Assembly: GCF_029960665.1 (NCBI RefSeq)
Contig: NZ_JASBRB010000002.1
Location: 1 to 64,000 of the forward strand
Direction: 5' to 3'
Source: Pseudarthrobacter sp. AL07
GTDB taxonomy: Bacteria > Actinomycetota > Actinomycetes > Actinomycetales > Micrococcaceae
Length of the DNA: 64,000 bases
Shown here: positions 55,099 through 64,000 of the stretch, one piece after another
How the letters are laid out: each line of letters opens with the position of its first letter
How positions within the stretch are numbered: the first letter of the stretch is position 1
The notes under the pieces: model-generated
What the model was told of the DNA's origin: nothing
Seen by the model: the letters and a program-made list of their open reading frames with translations, nothing else
The model's database searches: none
Translations under genes and position numbers: made by a program

Positions 55099-56895
55099 TC
55101 AGCTGCGGACGGCGGTGACCACATAGTCAACAGCCTTGTCCACGGCTACGTTCTCGGCTTCGCCGCTGCGGCGGTCCTTGACTTCCACAACGCCGTCCAC
55201 CAGGCCGCGGCCGACGGCCAGGATAGTGGGGACGCCGACGAGTTCCGCGTCGCCGAACTTTACGCCCGGGGAGACCTTGGGCCGGTCGTCATAGATGACG
55301 TCCAGGCCGGCGGCCTCGAGTTCCAGGGCCAACTTCTCGGCGGCGGCAAAGATCTCCTCGCCGCGGCCGACGGCCACCACGTGGACATCTGCAGGGGCGA
55401 CGGCGCGGGGCCAGATCAGGCCCTTCTCATCGTGGTTGGACTCGGCGAGGGCGGCGACGGCGCGGGTGACACCGACGCCGTAGGAACCCATGGTCACCAC
55501 GACCTGCTTGCCGTTCTGGTCCAGGACCTTCAGGTCCAGGGCCGCGGCGTACTTGCGGCCAAGCTGGAATATGTGGCCCATTTCGATGCCGCGGGCGGTT
55601 TCGAGCGGACCGGAGCCGTCCGGAGCCTCGTCACCGGCGCGCACGTCGGTGCACTCGATGACGCCGTCCCAGCCAAAGTCGCGTCCGGCGACGAGACCGA
55701 AGACGTGCTTGCCGGCATCGTTGGCGCCGGTGACCCAGGCGGAGCCGCTGACGACGCGGGGGTCCACGAGGTAGAGCAACTTTGCGGCGCCCTCGGTGCC
55801 CAGCAGCGGCGCGTCCAGGGACATGCCGGGGCCGAGATAGCCCTTCACGATCAGGGGCTGCTTCTTGAGGTCGTCGTCGTTGGCGGCTTCGAGCGTAATC
55901 TCGCCGGCAAGCGGCAAGAAGGACCCGATGTTCGCTTCGACGCGCTTGAGGTCAACGCCGCGGTCGCCGGGGAGGCCGATGACGACGAGCTGGCGCTCCC
56001 CGGTGGGCAGTGTGACGGCGAGGACGACGTTCTTGAGCGTGTCAGCGGCGGTCCAGGCGCCGCCGTCGGCCTCTGCCCGCGGAGCGAGGACGTTGGCGGC
56101 GTCCACGAGCGTGTCGATCGTGGGGGTGTCCGGGGTGTCCCGGACCTCGGCGACGGGGGCGCCTGTGAAGTCGATGTCCGCGGGAACCACAGTGGTGACA
56201 GCTTCAACGTTGGCCGCGTAACCTCCGGCGGAGCGCACAAAAGTGTCCTCACCGATCTCGGTGGGGTGCAGGAATTCCTCGCTCTTTGACCCGCCCATCG
56301 CACCGGCGGTGGCCGCAACGGGAACAACCTCCAGGCCCAGGCGCTCAAAAATCCTGAGGTAGGCGACGCGGTGTGCGGCGTAACTGGCGTCCAGGCCGGC
56401 GTCGTCCACGTCGAAGGAGTAGGAGTCCTTCATGATGAATTCGCGGCCGCGGATCAAGCCAGCCCGGGGGCGTGCTTCGTCGCGGTATTTGTTCTGGATC
56501 TGGTAAATGCTCAGCGGCAGGTCCTTGTAGGACGAGTACAGGTCCTTGACCAGCAGGGCGAACATTTCCTCATGCGTGGGTGCCAGCAGGTAGTCGTTGC
56601 CCTTACGGTCCTTGAGCCTGAAGATGCCTTCGCCGTATTCCGTCCAGCGGTTGGTGGCCTCGTAGGGTTCCTTGGGCAGCAGTGCCGGGAAGTGGACTTC
56701 CTGAGCGCCGATAGCTGACATTTCCTCGCGGATGACCTGCTCCACTTTGCGCAGCACGCTGAGCCCCAGTGGCAGCCAGGTGTAGATACCCGGCGCGGCC
56801 CGGCGGATATAGCCTGCCCGGATCAGGAGCCGGTGGCTGGCCACCTCGGCATCGGCGGGATCTTCACGCAAGGTGCGCAGGAAAAGCTGGGACAT
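55099..56895 (-). CDS. proS: prolyl-tRNA synthetase
   Basis: The 598-residue class II synthetase is of the bacterial type with an editing domain. Motif 1 is in [20 protein letters not shown], motif 2 in [21 protein letters not shown] and motif 3 in [14 protein letters not shown]. The editing (INS) domain sits between motifs 2 and 3. ATG 56895 is the first conserved start. It lies in its usual actinobacterial place between nusA-rimP and ispG. Confidence 0.96.
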   Translation of the reverse strand: MSQLFLRTLREDPADAEVASHRLLIRAGYIRRAAPGIYTWLPLGLSVLRKVEQVIREEMSAIGAQEVHFPALLPKEPYEATNRWTEYGEGIFRLKDRKGNDYLLAPTHEEMFALLVKDLYSSYKDLPLSIYQIQNKYRDEARPRAGLIRGREFIMKDSYSFDVDDAGLDASYAAHRVAYLRIFERLGLEVVPVAATAGAMGGSKSEEFLHPTEIGEDTFVRSAGGYAANVEAVTTVVPADIDFTGAPVAEVRDTPDTPTIDTLVDAANVLAPRAEADGGAWTAADTLKNVVLAVTLPTGERQLVVIGLPGDRGVDLKRVEANIGSFLPLAGEITLEAANDDDLKKQPLIVKGYLGPGMSLDAPLLGTEGAAKLLYLVDPRVVSGSAWVTGANDAGKHVFGLVAGRDFGWDGVIECTDVRAGDEAPDGSGPLETARGIEMGHIFQLGRKYAAALDLKVLDQNGKQVVVTMGSYGVGVTRAVAALAESNHDEKGLIWPRAVAPADVHVVAVGRGEEIFAAAEKLALELEAAGLDVIYDDRPKVSPGVKFGDAELVGVPTILAVGRGLVDGVVEVKDRRSGEAENVAVDKAVDYVVTAVRS

Positions 56896-57044
56896 TCTTG
56901 TGACCAAGGGTGGGTATCCGTTTCTGGGAATAGCTGCTGGAAAAGCAGGACGGGACAATTCTTCTGGGTACTAATCTACCGGCAATCCAAGCCCCTTCTG
57001 GCGGCGGAACCTGAGCCGGGCCAGAGCCAGGCGCGGAGTCGGAT

Positions 57045-57092
57045 GGGGGGCTGTGCCGAGGGCCGGGCGGGGGGCTGTGCTGAGGGCCGGGC
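57045..57092. repeat. 24-bp tandem repeat, 2 copies
   Basis: GGGGGGCTGTGCCGAGGGCC (continuing GGGC) is followed directly by a copy differing by one base. It is a very G-rich stretch upstream of proS and may fold into G-quadruplex-like structure. Confidence 0.85.
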
Positions 57093-57321
57093 GGGCGGAA
57101 CGCACTAGAGCCACGCCCGGCGTGCAAAGCCCCTGGCCGTAAACGGCTGGTCATTACATGCGGACGTGGCTCCATGGCCGTTGACGCCTGGGTACTGGTG
57201 AGGACTGGTGAGACCGCCCACCCACTCCAGCGCAGCTAATCCGAACATATGTGATAGCCGACACATGCACAAGGGTTTTTCCATTTGAAGTTGTTGACGG
57301 CGACCTTCGCCAGGTCTAGGT

Positions 57322-57345
57322 TTAATTCACCATCTGGTGAATTAA
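57322..57345. promoter_or_regulatory. perfect palindromic TetR-type operator
   Basis: TTAATTCACCA, a 2-bp centre (TC), then TGGTGAATTAA: arms of 11 bp match perfectly. It lies 31 bp upstream of the ABC ATPase start, within AT-richer DNA, where it would overlap a promoter. The third gene of this operon encodes a TetR-family protein, its likely ligand. Confidence 0.85.
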
Positions 57346-57376
57346 GCGAGGACTCCCAGCATTTCGGAGGGCACAC

Positions 57377-58159
57377 ATGTCCCATACAGCAGCAACTGCC
57401 CCGGCCGGCCCTGAACCTGAGGTGGCCGTCGCCGCCAGCTCCCTGCACGTCACCAGGGGAAATGTTTCCGTCCTGCGCGGCCTGGACTTTTCCATCCACA
57501 CGGGCCAGATAACCGGGCTGTTGGGCCCGTCCGGCAGCGGCAAGACCACCCTCATGCGGGCCGTCATGGGAGTCCAACTACTCACCTCCGGCTCAGTAAA
57601 AGTACTGGGGCTGCCCGCCGGGCACCCTGACCTGCGGCACCGGGTGGGCTACGTGACCCAGTCCCCCAGCGTGTATCCGGACCTCACCGTCGAAGCCAAC
57701 GTCCGATACTTCGGCGCCATGCACCGCAAGGGCCGCGCCGAAGCCGCGGAAGCGATCGCCGCCGTCGGGCTTGACCCGCAGGCCAGGCAGAAAACCGGGG
57801 ACCTCTCCGGCGGTCAGCTGAGCCGGGTGTCACTGGCCTGCGCCCTGGTGGCTCGTCCCAGCCTGCTCGTGCTGGATGAACCCACCGTCGGCCTTGACCC
57901 GGTGCTCCGTGCGGACCTGTGGGACCGGTTCCGGACCATGGCCGAGTCCGGGACCACGCTCCTGGTTTCCAGCCATGTGATGGAGGAAGCCAGCCATTGC
58001 GGATCGCTGCTCCTGCTCCGGGAAGGGAAGCTCCTGGCGCAGCTGACGCCAGCGGAATTGAGTCAACGCGGGCACAGCGCCGATCTGGAGAAGGCCTTTC
58101 TGCACATCATCCAGGACACCGCCGAGGGCCGGTCCACCGAAGGGACGGTACGGTCATGA
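57377..58159 (+). CDS. ABC transporter ATP-binding protein
   Basis: The 260-residue ATPase starts at ATG 57377 with GGAGG 6 bp upstream. Walker A is GPSGSGKTTL, the signature LSGGQLSR, Walker B LLVLDEPTVGLDP and the H-loop SSHVMEE. It is of the drug/multidrug export subtype (DrrA/CcmA-like). It pairs with the ABC-2 permease behind it (ATGA overlap). Regulated probably by the TetR encoded third. Confidence 0.92.
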   Translation: MSHTAATAPAGPEPEVAVAASSLHVTRGNVSVLRGLDFSIHTGQITGLLGPSGSGKTTLMRAVMGVQLLTSGSVKVLGLPAGHPDLRHRVGYVTQSPSVYPDLTVEANVRYFGAMHRKGRAEAAEAIAAVGLDPQARQKTGDLSGGQLSRVSLACALVARPSLLVLDEPTVGLDPVLRADLWDRFRTMAESGTTLLVSSHVMEEASHCGSLLLLREGKLLAQLTPAELSQRGHSADLEKAFLHIIQDTAEGRSTEGTVRS

Positions 58160-58911
58160 ACGTGTTGATGCTGTTGGCCACCACCCGGCGTGTCCTGGAC
58201 CAACTCCGGCACGACCACCGAAGCATCGCGCTGATCCTGGTGGTTCCTGCGCTGCTGCTCACCGCCGTGTACTTTCTCTACGAAAATGAAACACTGGCGA
58301 CTGGCGCGCCCAGGACTTTTGACCGCGTAGGCCTGATGATGCTGGCGATCTTCCCGTTTGTGGTGATGTTCCTGGTTACGTCCATCACGATGCTGCGCGA
58401 ACGCACCTCCGGGACCCTGGAACGGCTGCTGACCACTCCCATCCACAAGGCGGACCTGCTGTTCGGCTACGGGCTCGCATTTTCCATCATGGCCGCGCTG
58501 CAGTCGCTGGTGGCTACCGCCGTGGCCTACTGGATTTTCGGGCTCGACATCCAAGGCAGCCCGGGTCTGGTGGTCATGATTGCCGTGATCAATGCGGTTC
58601 TTGGCGTCGCTCTGGGGCTGCTCTGTTCGGCCTTCGCCCGCACGGAATTCCAGGCCGTGCAGTTTATGCCGGTGGTGGTGGTCCCGCAGATTCTGCTCTG
58701 TGGTCTCTTTGTGGCCCGCGAGAGGATGAATGAGGCCCTGGAGGCTGTGTCGAACGTCCTGCCCCTGACCTTTTCGGTGGATGCGCTCCAGGAGATTGCC
58801 ACCAACACCGAGGCCACAGACCAGCTGTGGATGGACGCGGGCATCATGGTGGCCATTGTCCTGGCGGTTCTGGTCCTCGCGTCGTTGACCCTGCGGCGGC
58901 GGACTGCGTGA
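58156..58911 (+). CDS. ABC-2 type permease
   Basis: The 251-residue permease has six membrane helices. It shows the ABC-2 motif TSITMLRERTSGTLERLLTTPI between helices 2 and 3, and the C-terminal domain with VVPQILLCGLFV and LPLTFSVDALQEIA. It forms the membrane part of an exporter with the preceding ATPase. Its stop overlaps the TetR start (GTGA). Confidence 0.92.
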   Translation: MNVLMLLATTRRVLDQLRHDHRSIALILVVPALLLTAVYFLYENETLATGAPRTFDRVGLMMLAIFPFVVMFLVTSITMLRERTSGTLERLLTTPIHKADLLFGYGLAFSIMAALQSLVATAVAYWIFGLDIQGSPGLVVMIAVINAVLGVALGLLCSAFARTEFQAVQFMPVVVVPQILLCGLFVARERMNEALEAVSNVLPLTFSVDALQEIATNTEATDQLWMDAGIMVAIVLAVLVLASLTLRRRTA

Positions 58912-59582
58912 ATGGACAGCAGTATCCGGCGGGCGGCTTAGATCCTGCGGGCGCCGCGGAGCCCGCAGGAAGCGCGGCTGGTCCGGTCCGGCGGGGCAGA
59001 CGCGGCGGGGCAAGCGAGTCGAGGGACCAGATCCTGGACACCGCCCGGAGACTGTTCGCCGAACACGGTTTCGAGGGGACCAGCCTGCGCCAGATCGCCC
59101 GGGAATCCGGAGTGGACCCCGCCATGGTGCACCACTTCTTCAAAGGCAAGGACCAGCTTTTTGCGCTGAGCGTGGCACTGCCGGCCGACCCGGAGAAGGT
59201 CCTGGCAGGCGTCAACGGCTACTCGCCGGAGGACCGGGCCGAGGCGATTGTGCGTGCGGTGCTGCGCTTGTGGGAGAGCCCGGCCCAGCACAGCCTGGTG
59301 GCCTTCCTCCGGGGAACCATCGGTTCGAAGGCGAAGACCCTGCTGCTGCGGGAACTGGTACAGCGCACCATCCTCAGCCGGATCATGGCGGGAGTCCCCG
59401 GACCGCCCGCAGAAGTGGCCATGCGCGGAAGTCTCGTGGCCACGCAGATGGTGGGCGTGATGCTGGTCCGGTATGTCATTCGGCTGGAACCGCTCGCGTC
59501 CGCTTCCCCCGAGGACGTTGTCCGGCTCGTGGCGCCTAACGTCCAGCACTACCTGACGGGTGACCTGAAAGCTGAGGGGTGA
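58908..59582 (+). CDS. TetR-family regulator
   Basis: The 224-residue protein starts at GTG 58908, overlapping the permease stop. After a basic tail the helix-turn-helix is SRDQILDTARRLFAEHGFEGTSLRQ, then IARESGVDPAMVHHFFKGKDQLF. The ligand-binding half is the C-terminal helices. As third gene of the operon it very likely represses the operon through the upstream palindrome and is released by the exported drug; inferred. Confidence 0.88.
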   Translation: MNGQQYPAGGLDPAGAAEPAGSAAGPVRRGRRGGASESRDQILDTARRLFAEHGFEGTSLRQIARESGVDPAMVHHFFKGKDQLFALSVALPADPEKVLAGVNGYSPEDRAEAIVRAVLRLWESPAQHSLVAFLRGTIGSKAKTLLLRELVQRTILSRIMAGVPGPPAEVAMRGSLVATQMVGVMLVRYVIRLEPLASASPEDVVRLVAPNVQHYLTGDLKAEG

Positions 59583-59603
59583 CCTAATGCGGCATCCTGG
59601 AGG

Positions 59604-60494
59604 CTAGAACAGCACCGTGGCGAAGGTGCCAACCTGGCGGAAGCCCACCCGCTCGTACGTGGACCGTGCACGCAGGTTGAAGCCGTTGACGTAAAGGCTG
59701 GTGACGGGGGCAAGCGTTCGCGCCTTCTCCACTACGGCAGCCATGTAGCCTGCGCTCAGACCCTGTCCGCGGTAGCCCGGGTTCATCCATACACCCTGGA
59801 TCTGCGTGACGTCAGCTGTCACAGCTCCCAGTTCGGCCTTGAACACAACATCGCCGGATTCGTTGACGTGCGCCAATGAGTGGCCTTGCCGGATGAGGCC
59901 TTCCACCCGACGGCTATAGAACTCCTTGCCCCCGAGGAACGGCGAATAGCCCACTTCCTCTTCGAACATGGCGGCGCAGGCAGGAAGGATCCGGTCAAAA
60001 TCGGCCAGCCGGCCAAGGTCCAGGTCCTCGTTCGGCTCCACTGCCGGCGGCCCGCACAGCGTCATCAGCGGTTGTTCATCCCGCACCTCGTGGGCCGCAT
60101 GCCCCAGTTCTGCAAGCTCAGCATGAAGTGCAAGGACGGCATCTGCGGGGCCAAAGGCGGAGGCGAAGCGGCGGCCGGATGTGCTTGCTGCCGCAGCGAC
60201 AAGCCTGGTGAATTCCGGGTCAAGCTGGACCGGGACCAGGTTGGCGCCTGCCCAGCACGCGCCCGCCAGGATGCCGTCGTCGAAAACTCCCAAGATGGCC
60301 GCACCACCAGTGGTGGGCGCAGCCGAACCAGCCGCCCGAAGGTGCGCCAGGATAAATACATTGGCCACCGGGTCCTGCGACGCGAGGCGCCGCAGGGCAG
60401 GGGTGTCCGCACCGGCGAGGGTCCTGACGGATATCCCCGCCGGCACGGCGTCCTCTTTATGAGACGCTAACCACGGGGCTACCCTTGACAGCAT
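59604..60494 (-). CDS. DUF4081-GNAT family acetyltransferase
   Basis: The 296-residue protein has an N-terminal DUF4081-like half ([20 protein letters not shown]) and a C-terminal GNAT domain with the acetyl-CoA loop [24 protein letters not shown] 60494 overlaps the end of ispG by 38 bp; GTG 60446 with AGAGGA is an alternative that avoids the overlap. Substrate unknown; the gene is conserved next to ispG in Micrococcaceae. Confidence 0.85.
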   Translation of the reverse strand: MLSRVAPWLASHKEDAVPAGISVRTLAGADTPALRRLASQDPVANVFILAHLRAAGSAAPTTGGAAILGVFDDGILAGACWAGANLVPVQLDPEFTRLVAAAASTSGRRFASAFGPADAVLALHAELAELGHAAHEVRDEQPLMTLCGPPAVEPNEDLDLGRLADFDRILPACAAMFEEEVGYSPFLGGKEFYSRRVEGLIRQGHSLAHVNESGDVVFKAELGAVTADVTQIQGVWMNPGYRGQGLSAGYMAAVVEKARTLAPVTSLYVNGFNLRARSTYERVGFRQVGTFATVLF

Positions 60495-61623
60495 CTTCGC
60501 CATCGGCCTCCCCCATCTCTTCAGCTATGCGCATGGCCTCTTCGATCAGTGTCTCAACAATCTCGCTCTCAGGCACAGTCTTGATGACTTGGCCCTTCAC
60601 AAAGATTTGGCCCTTGCCATTGCCCGACGCCACACCCAGATCGGCTTCGCGGGCTTCGCCCGGCCCGTTCACAACACAGCCCATCACTGCCACACGGAGC
60701 GGAATTTCCATGCCTTCCAGCCCTGCAGTGACCTGCTCGGCCAGGGTGTAGACGTCCACCTGGGCGCGGCCGCATGACGGGCAGGAGACGATTTCCAGTT
60801 TGCGCGGGCGCAGGTTCAGTGACTGGAGGATCTGGTTGCCCACCTTGATTTCCTCAACGGGCGGCGCCGAGAGGGAAACCCGGATGGTGTCGCCGATGCC
60901 CTTGGCCAGGAGCGCCCCGAAGGCCGTAGCGGACTTGATGGTTCCCTGGAAGGCTGGCCCGGCTTCGGTCACGCCCAGGTGCAGGGGCCAGTCGCCCTGC
61001 TCGGCCAGCATCTCGTAGGCAGCAACCATGATGACGGGGTCGTTGTGCTTGACCGAGATCTTGAAGTCGTTGAAACCGTGCTCTTCGAACAGCGAGGCTT
61101 CCCAGACGGCCGATTCCACGAGGGCCTCGGGCGTGGCTTTGCCATATTTCTTCAGGATTCCAGGCTCGAGGGATCCGGCGTTGATGCCGATCCGGATGGA
61201 GGTCCCGTGGTCCTTCGCGGCGCGGGCGATTTCCTTAACCTGGTCATCGAACTTGCGGATATTGCCCGGGTTCACGCGCACTGCCGCGCAGCCGGCCTCA
61301 ATTGCAGCGAACACGTATTTGGGCTGGAAGTGGATGTCCGCAATGACGGGGATCTGGGACTTGCGCGCGATGATGGGCAGTGCCTCCGCATCATCGGCAG
61401 ACGGGCAGGCGACGCGTACGATGTCGCAGCCGGAAGCGGTGAGTTCCGCGATCTGCTGCAGGGTGGCGTTGATGTCCGTAGTGGGCGTGGTGGTCATGGA
61501 CTGCACGCTGATGGGCGAGTCCGAACCGACCCCGACGGAACCCACTTTGATCTGCCGCGTCTTGCGGCGGGGTGCGAGGACGGGCGGCGGTGCTGACGGC
61601 ATTCCCAGGCTGACCGAGGTCAC
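60457..61623 (-). CDS. ispG: 4-hydroxy-3-methylbut-2-en-1-yl diphosphate synthase
   Basis: The 388-residue GcpE enzyme of the MEP isoprenoid route reduces the cyclic diphosphate. The C-terminal [4Fe-4S] motif is [11 protein letters not shown] with [16 protein letters not shown], giving C-x2-C...C-x6-E. The N-terminal TIM-like part holds [22 protein letters not shown] 61623 has AAGGAG upstream. Downstream of rseP as usual, with two small genes inserted between. Confidence 0.96.
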   Translation of the reverse strand: MTSVSLGMPSAPPPVLAPRRKTRQIKVGSVGVGSDSPISVQSMTTTPTTDINATLQQIAELTASGCDIVRVACPSADDAEALPIIARKSQIPVIADIHFQPKYVFAAIEAGCAAVRVNPGNIRKFDDQVKEIARAAKDHGTSIRIGINAGSLEPGILKKYGKATPEALVESAVWEASLFEEHGFNDFKISVKHNDPVIMVAAYEMLAEQGDWPLHLGVTEAGPAFQGTIKSATAFGALLAKGIGDTIRVSLSAPPVEEIKVGNQILQSLNLRPRKLEIVSCPSCGRAQVDVYTLAEQVTAGLEGMEIPLRVAVMGCVVNGPGEAREADLGVASGNGKGQIFVKGQVIKTVPESEIVETLIEEAMRIAEEMGEADGEDAVKGSPVVSVS

Positions 61624-61669
61624 GTGGACTCCTTGAATAGGTGTTTCAGTAGTGAAATAGGTCCGGGAA

Positions 61670-61963
61670 TCAGGATGCGTGTGCGGCCAGGAGGCCGATC
61701 ACGGGAGTCCACTCGGTGGTCCGGATCCCGGCAATGGTGCCGGCGACGGCGAACGGGTCCTGCTTGAGGAGTTCGTTCAACTCGGTTTCGTCCTGGACCT
61801 TGAAGATCAGCAGGGCGCCTGCCCCGTCACCGTAGGGTCCGCTGGTCAGCAGTTGGCCCCCATCCGCCAAACCCGCCAGCCAGGCGCGGTGTGCAGGGCG
61901 GTGGTCATCACGGACGGCGGAGGAATCGGCGGCGTACACATACTCAACGGCAAAAACAGTCAT
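61670..61963 (-). CDS. YciI-like protein
   Basis: The 97-residue protein has the dimeric alpha-beta fold sequence typical of YciI-like (DUF1330-like) proteins: [44 protein letters not shown] and [24 protein letters not shown] with a conserved His/Asp pair. Function unknown, possibly a small hydrolase or stress protein. Lies between ispG and the SatD-associated membrane protein. Confidence 0.85.
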   Translation of the reverse strand: MTVFAVEYVYAADSSAVRDDHRPAHRAWLAGLADGGQLLTSGPYGDGAGALLIFKVQDETELNELLKQDPFAVAGTIAGIRTTEWTPVIGLLAAHAS

Positions 61964-62017
61964 AAGGACACCCTATCCCCAGGGGTGGGCTGCCGCCGAT
62001 CCGGGCACCGGGAAGAC

Positions 62018-62542
62018 TCACTGCAGGAACACCACCTTGATCACCGCCGCCGTTCCCGCGGCCCACAGCATGGATGTGAGCGTTCCGATGATGAACCGTT
62101 CCGCAGCCACGGGCGTCTCCTTCAATTCGGCGAACCTGCCCAGGCCCTTGATGGCCACAATGTAGGCGATGGCCACCGGCTGTCCGGTCAGGATGGCCAC
62201 GCAGACGCCCAGGCGTTCCAGGACTCCGATGATTGCCCCGCCGCGCAGGATCCGCTGGGCCGGCAGCGTGGACGCCGGCTGGGGAAGGTCCGACGGCGGC
62301 TGGCCGCCTCCTGCCGTCAGCTCGCCGTCGACGGTTTGCCCGGTACCGGTCCGCGGGGCTTCCGACACGGTGTCCACGGTGACATCGGCCGAAGGATCCT
62401 GGGCTGATGCGTCCGGGGCCGGCTTACTGGCCGCGTCCGCTTTGTCGTCAATGGTCCGGGCGAGCCGGAAGACCAATGCGGTCACCGGCCATCCTGCAAA
62501 TCCGGCCACCAGCAGGGCAACTGCGATCCATAGTGCGTTCAC
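62018..62542 (-). CDS. membrane protein paired with SatD
   Basis: The 174-residue protein has a helix at the N-terminus (NALWIAVALLVAGFAGWPVTALVF). After a Ser/Thr/Pro/Asp-rich linker come three helices: GVLERLGVCVAILTGQPVAIAYIVAIKGLGR, ERFIIGTLTSMLWAAGTAAVI and so on. Its GTG overlaps the satD stop (GTGA), so the two are coupled. The SatD-membrane pair is conserved in other actinobacteria and in Firmicutes; function unknown. Confidence 0.82.
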   Translation of the reverse strand: MNALWIAVALLVAGFAGWPVTALVFRLARTIDDKADAASKPAPDASAQDPSADVTVDTVSEAPRTGTGQTVDGELTAGGGQPPSDLPQPASTLPAQRILRGGAIIGVLERLGVCVAILTGQPVAIAYIVAIKGLGRFAELKETPVAAERFIIGTLTSMLWAAGTAAVIKVVFLQ

Positions 62543-63204
62543 CGGTCGCCTTCAATCTGGGAATGCGCGCACTCGAGGAGCATGGCTGCGGCGGGCCTGG
62601 CGGCCCATTCTTCCTGCCAGCCGGACCTGAGCACAGCACGGCTCACCGACTGCTCCGTGATTCCCAGTTCCTGGGCCACGTGTTTCTGGCTGCCGTGCTT
62701 CCCATCGCCGCCCTGGAGTGCGCGCAACCGGTCCACCACCCGCCACTGGGCTGGTGTGCGTTGCTGCACCAGCCGTCCGATCAGGCGAAGCACCGCCTGG
62801 GCATTTGCACTGCTCATTGCTCCTTCCTTGGCGCGGGGAGGCATCTCCCGGCCACGGCCGATACTGCCGGACACCACCGACAATGGCACCTGACCAGCCG
62901 CACCCTTGGCGAGTTCCACGGCCTTTCGTGCTGCCACAAAGCCGCTCCCGGAACCTTCCCGGGGGCTGCCACCCGGGGTGAGCTGCACGGCACCGACGCC
63001 GATCCCGACGTACCAGTGCCCGCTCCGGAGTGCGTACATGGCGATCTCCACCACATCCTCGGCATGTTCCACCACGCCCTGGAGTTCATCACCCACTGAG
63101 CGCTCAAAGGGCGCCGACACAAGGCTGCGCAGCGCGGTGATCAGATCGGGAACGCGGTCGACGTCGGCGGTGCTGCCGCGCTGGTCGATGGTCAGTACGT
63201 ACAT
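62539..63204 (-). CDS. SatD-family protein with C-terminal helix-turn-helix
   Basis: The 221-residue protein starts MYVLTIDQRGSTADVDRVPDL and fits SatD-family proteins, known mostly as conserved genes near stress or sat operons. A C-terminal helix-turn-helix (GSQKHVAQELGITEQSVSRAVLRSGW) suggests DNA binding. The promoter region upstream carries a palindrome and repeated TGATT/AATCA half-sites, so autoregulation is plausible. ATG 63204 lacks a strong Shine-Dalgarno sequence. Confidence 0.8.
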   Translation of the reverse strand: MYVLTIDQRGSTADVDRVPDLITALRSLVSAPFERSVGDELQGVVEHAEDVVEIAMYALRSGHWYVGIGVGAVQLTPGGSPREGSGSGFVAARKAVELAKGAAGQVPLSVVSGSIGRGREMPPRAKEGAMSSANAQAVLRLIGRLVQQRTPAQWRVVDRLRALQGGDGKHGSQKHVAQELGITEQSVSRAVLRSGWQEEWAARPAAAMLLECAHSQIEGDR

Positions 63205-63248
63205 GGCTTAACCGTACCCAGATGATCACGCATAATCAATCAAAAATA

Positions 63249-63268
63249 GCTGATTATTAATCATCAGC
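63249..63268. promoter_or_regulatory. AT-rich palindrome in the satD promoter region
   Basis: GCTGATTATTAATCATCAGC is a 20-bp near-perfect palindrome (two mismatched pairs at positions 7/14). Around it 63232-63290 has further AATCA/TGATT half-sites. The stretch is unusually AT-rich for this genome and lies about 45 bp upstream of satD, where an operator would be expected. Confidence 0.65.
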
Positions 63269-63401
63269 CAATAAAGGCTGATTGTTCAGAATCACCCGAT
63301 GTGGTCGGGTACTGCTGCAACAGGCCGGGTATACGCTCCGGGACAACGCCCAGGTTCCTGGCAGATCCGGGGGTCTCCGGCGAGCCAGACGTCGGTGGGA
63401 G

Positions 63402-64000
63402 TCAGCCGAACAGGTTCACCGGCTTGACGATGTCGGCATAGATCAGGAGCGCACTCATGCCCATCAGCAACACAGCCACCACGTAGGTCACCGGGAGCAG
63501 CCTGGCAATGTCAAAGGCGCCCGGATCCGGTTTGCCGAACAGGTTGGCCACCCGCCGCCGTGCCCCTTCGTACAGCGCTCCGGCCACATGGCCCCCATCG
63601 AGCGGAAGCAGGGGGACCAGGTTGAAGACCGCGAGCGCAAAGTTCAGTCCGGCGAGCAGCCCTACCAGGGCGCCAATCCTGGACTGGAGCGGCACTTCTT
63701 CCATGGCGGCCACTTCACCGGCCACGCGCCCGACGCCCACCACGCTGATGGGGCCGTTGGGGTCCCGCTCTTCCTCACTGAAGGCCGCCTTGGCGACGCC
63801 CACCACCCTTGCAGGCAAGTTGAAGATGACGCCGGCCACTTGCTTGATGTTTTCGCCCGCCATGGGCAGGACGGACGACGCCGGCTGGGGAACCAGTTCG
63901 GTCTGCGAGCCGATGCCCAGGAATCCGACGTCCTGGTACAGGAGAGTGCCGGCGTCGTCTTTGGCCTGGCGTCCGTCCACACCCACGACAGGGCGGGCAG
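63402..64000 (-). CDS. rseP: site-2 metalloprotease RseP (partial, C-terminal)
   Basis: Only the last about 199 residues are in the window; the frame continues past the right edge in the same reading frame. The visible part has the C-terminal membrane segments and NLVPLLPLDGGHVAGALYEGARRR, the LDG motif holding the last zinc ligand of M50 proteases. The HEXXH half lies outside. It cuts anti-sigma factors within the membrane. The gene precedes ispG in its usual order. Confidence 0.92.
   Translation of the reverse strand, partial: ARPVVGVDGRQAKDDAGTLLYQDVGFLGIGSQTELVPQPASSVLPMAGENIKQVAGVIFNLPARVVGVAKAAFSEEERDPNGPISVVGVGRVAGEVAAMEEVPLQSRIGALVGLLAGLNFALAVFNLVPLLPLDGGHVAGALYEGARRRVANLFGKPDPGAFDIARLLPVTYVVAVLLMGMSALLIYADIVKPVNLFG

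Larger units (their letters stand above)
56896..57376. other. proS-ABC intergenic region
   Basis: No convincing gene lies in these 481 bp. It holds the proS promoter side, a 24-bp tandem repeat (57045-57092) and the palindromic operator at 57322-57345. Short frames here lack ribosome-binding sites and family resemblance. Confidence 0.7.

Overview
The window looks like a chromosome segment of a high-GC actinobacterium of the Arthrobacter/Pseudarthrobacter type (Micrococcaceae). The support is the GC-rich codon use, frequent GTG and TTG starts, leaderless-looking genes, and a gene order that follows the conserved actinobacterial block clgR-pgsA-ftsK-rnj-dapA-dapB-pnp-rpsO-ribF-truB-rbfA-infB-nusA-rimP-proS-ispG-rseP, here mostly on the minus strand.

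Positions 1 to about 8870 form an accessory island. It holds a metal-response group (a MerR-type regulator gene with an in-frame stop, a 48-residue metallothionein-like protein and an MFS exporter), two near-identical serine recombinase genes, a Tat-exported ferritin-like protein, a small STAS-like protein and an ArsR plus cation-diffusion-facilitator pair. Three DNA ends, at 2993-3143, 5622-5776 and 8822-8869, carry the 25-bp terminus and subterminal repeats typical of Tn402/Tn5053-family (tni) transposons. Two of them lie directly behind a tniR-like recombinase gene. No tniA, tniB or tniQ and no opposite-facing end is visible, so these look like decayed or nested remnants. The last end stops 30 bp before the stop codon of a DUF3046 gene. 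In actinobacteria recA normally follows that gene; here the island stands in its place.

From 9 kb on the region is mainly core. 9-18.5 kb: MarR, ClgR, PncC, PgsA, FtsK, RNase J, DapA, a nitrilase-family hydrolase and a small DUF222-like gene under a LexA-type promoter. 18.6-21.1 kb: membrane acyltransferase, TPR protein and DapB. 21.2-27.2 kb: a molybdenum-cofactor cluster in two divergent operons (sulfite-oxidase-type enzyme-moeA-moaC-mog-moaE, and moaA-moaD). 27.4-31.1 kb: a 13E12/DUF222-HNH protein with a Leu-Asp repeat tail, a LuxR-type regulator and small proteins. 31.1-35.4 kb: M16 peptidase, PNPase and ribosomal protein S15. 35.6-38.8 kb: ribF with tryptophan dioxygenase and kynureninase. 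39-44.3 kb: two membrane proteins, TruB, aminotransferase, nucleoside deaminase, a broken ScyD/ScyE-like gene and RbfA. 44.5-49.7 kb: the infB-ylxR-nusA-rimP operon. 49.8-57 kb: a DUF4439 protein, a VIT-family transporter, a phosphotransferase, a PLP decarboxylase, a TSUP permease and ProS. 57.3-59.6 kb: an autoregulated-looking ABC transporter/TetR operon with a perfect palindromic operator. 59.6-64 kb: GNAT, IspG, a YciI-like protein, a SatD/membrane-protein pair with an AT-rich palindromic promoter, and the 3' part of rseP.

No tRNA, rRNA, CRISPR array or phage structural gene was seen. The least ordinary parts are the tni-type ends and their site, the metallothionein unit, the nested hairpin between infB and rbfA, the LexA-type promoter of a DUF222 fragment and the SatD promoter region. 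All calls come from reading the sequence; no database was searched.
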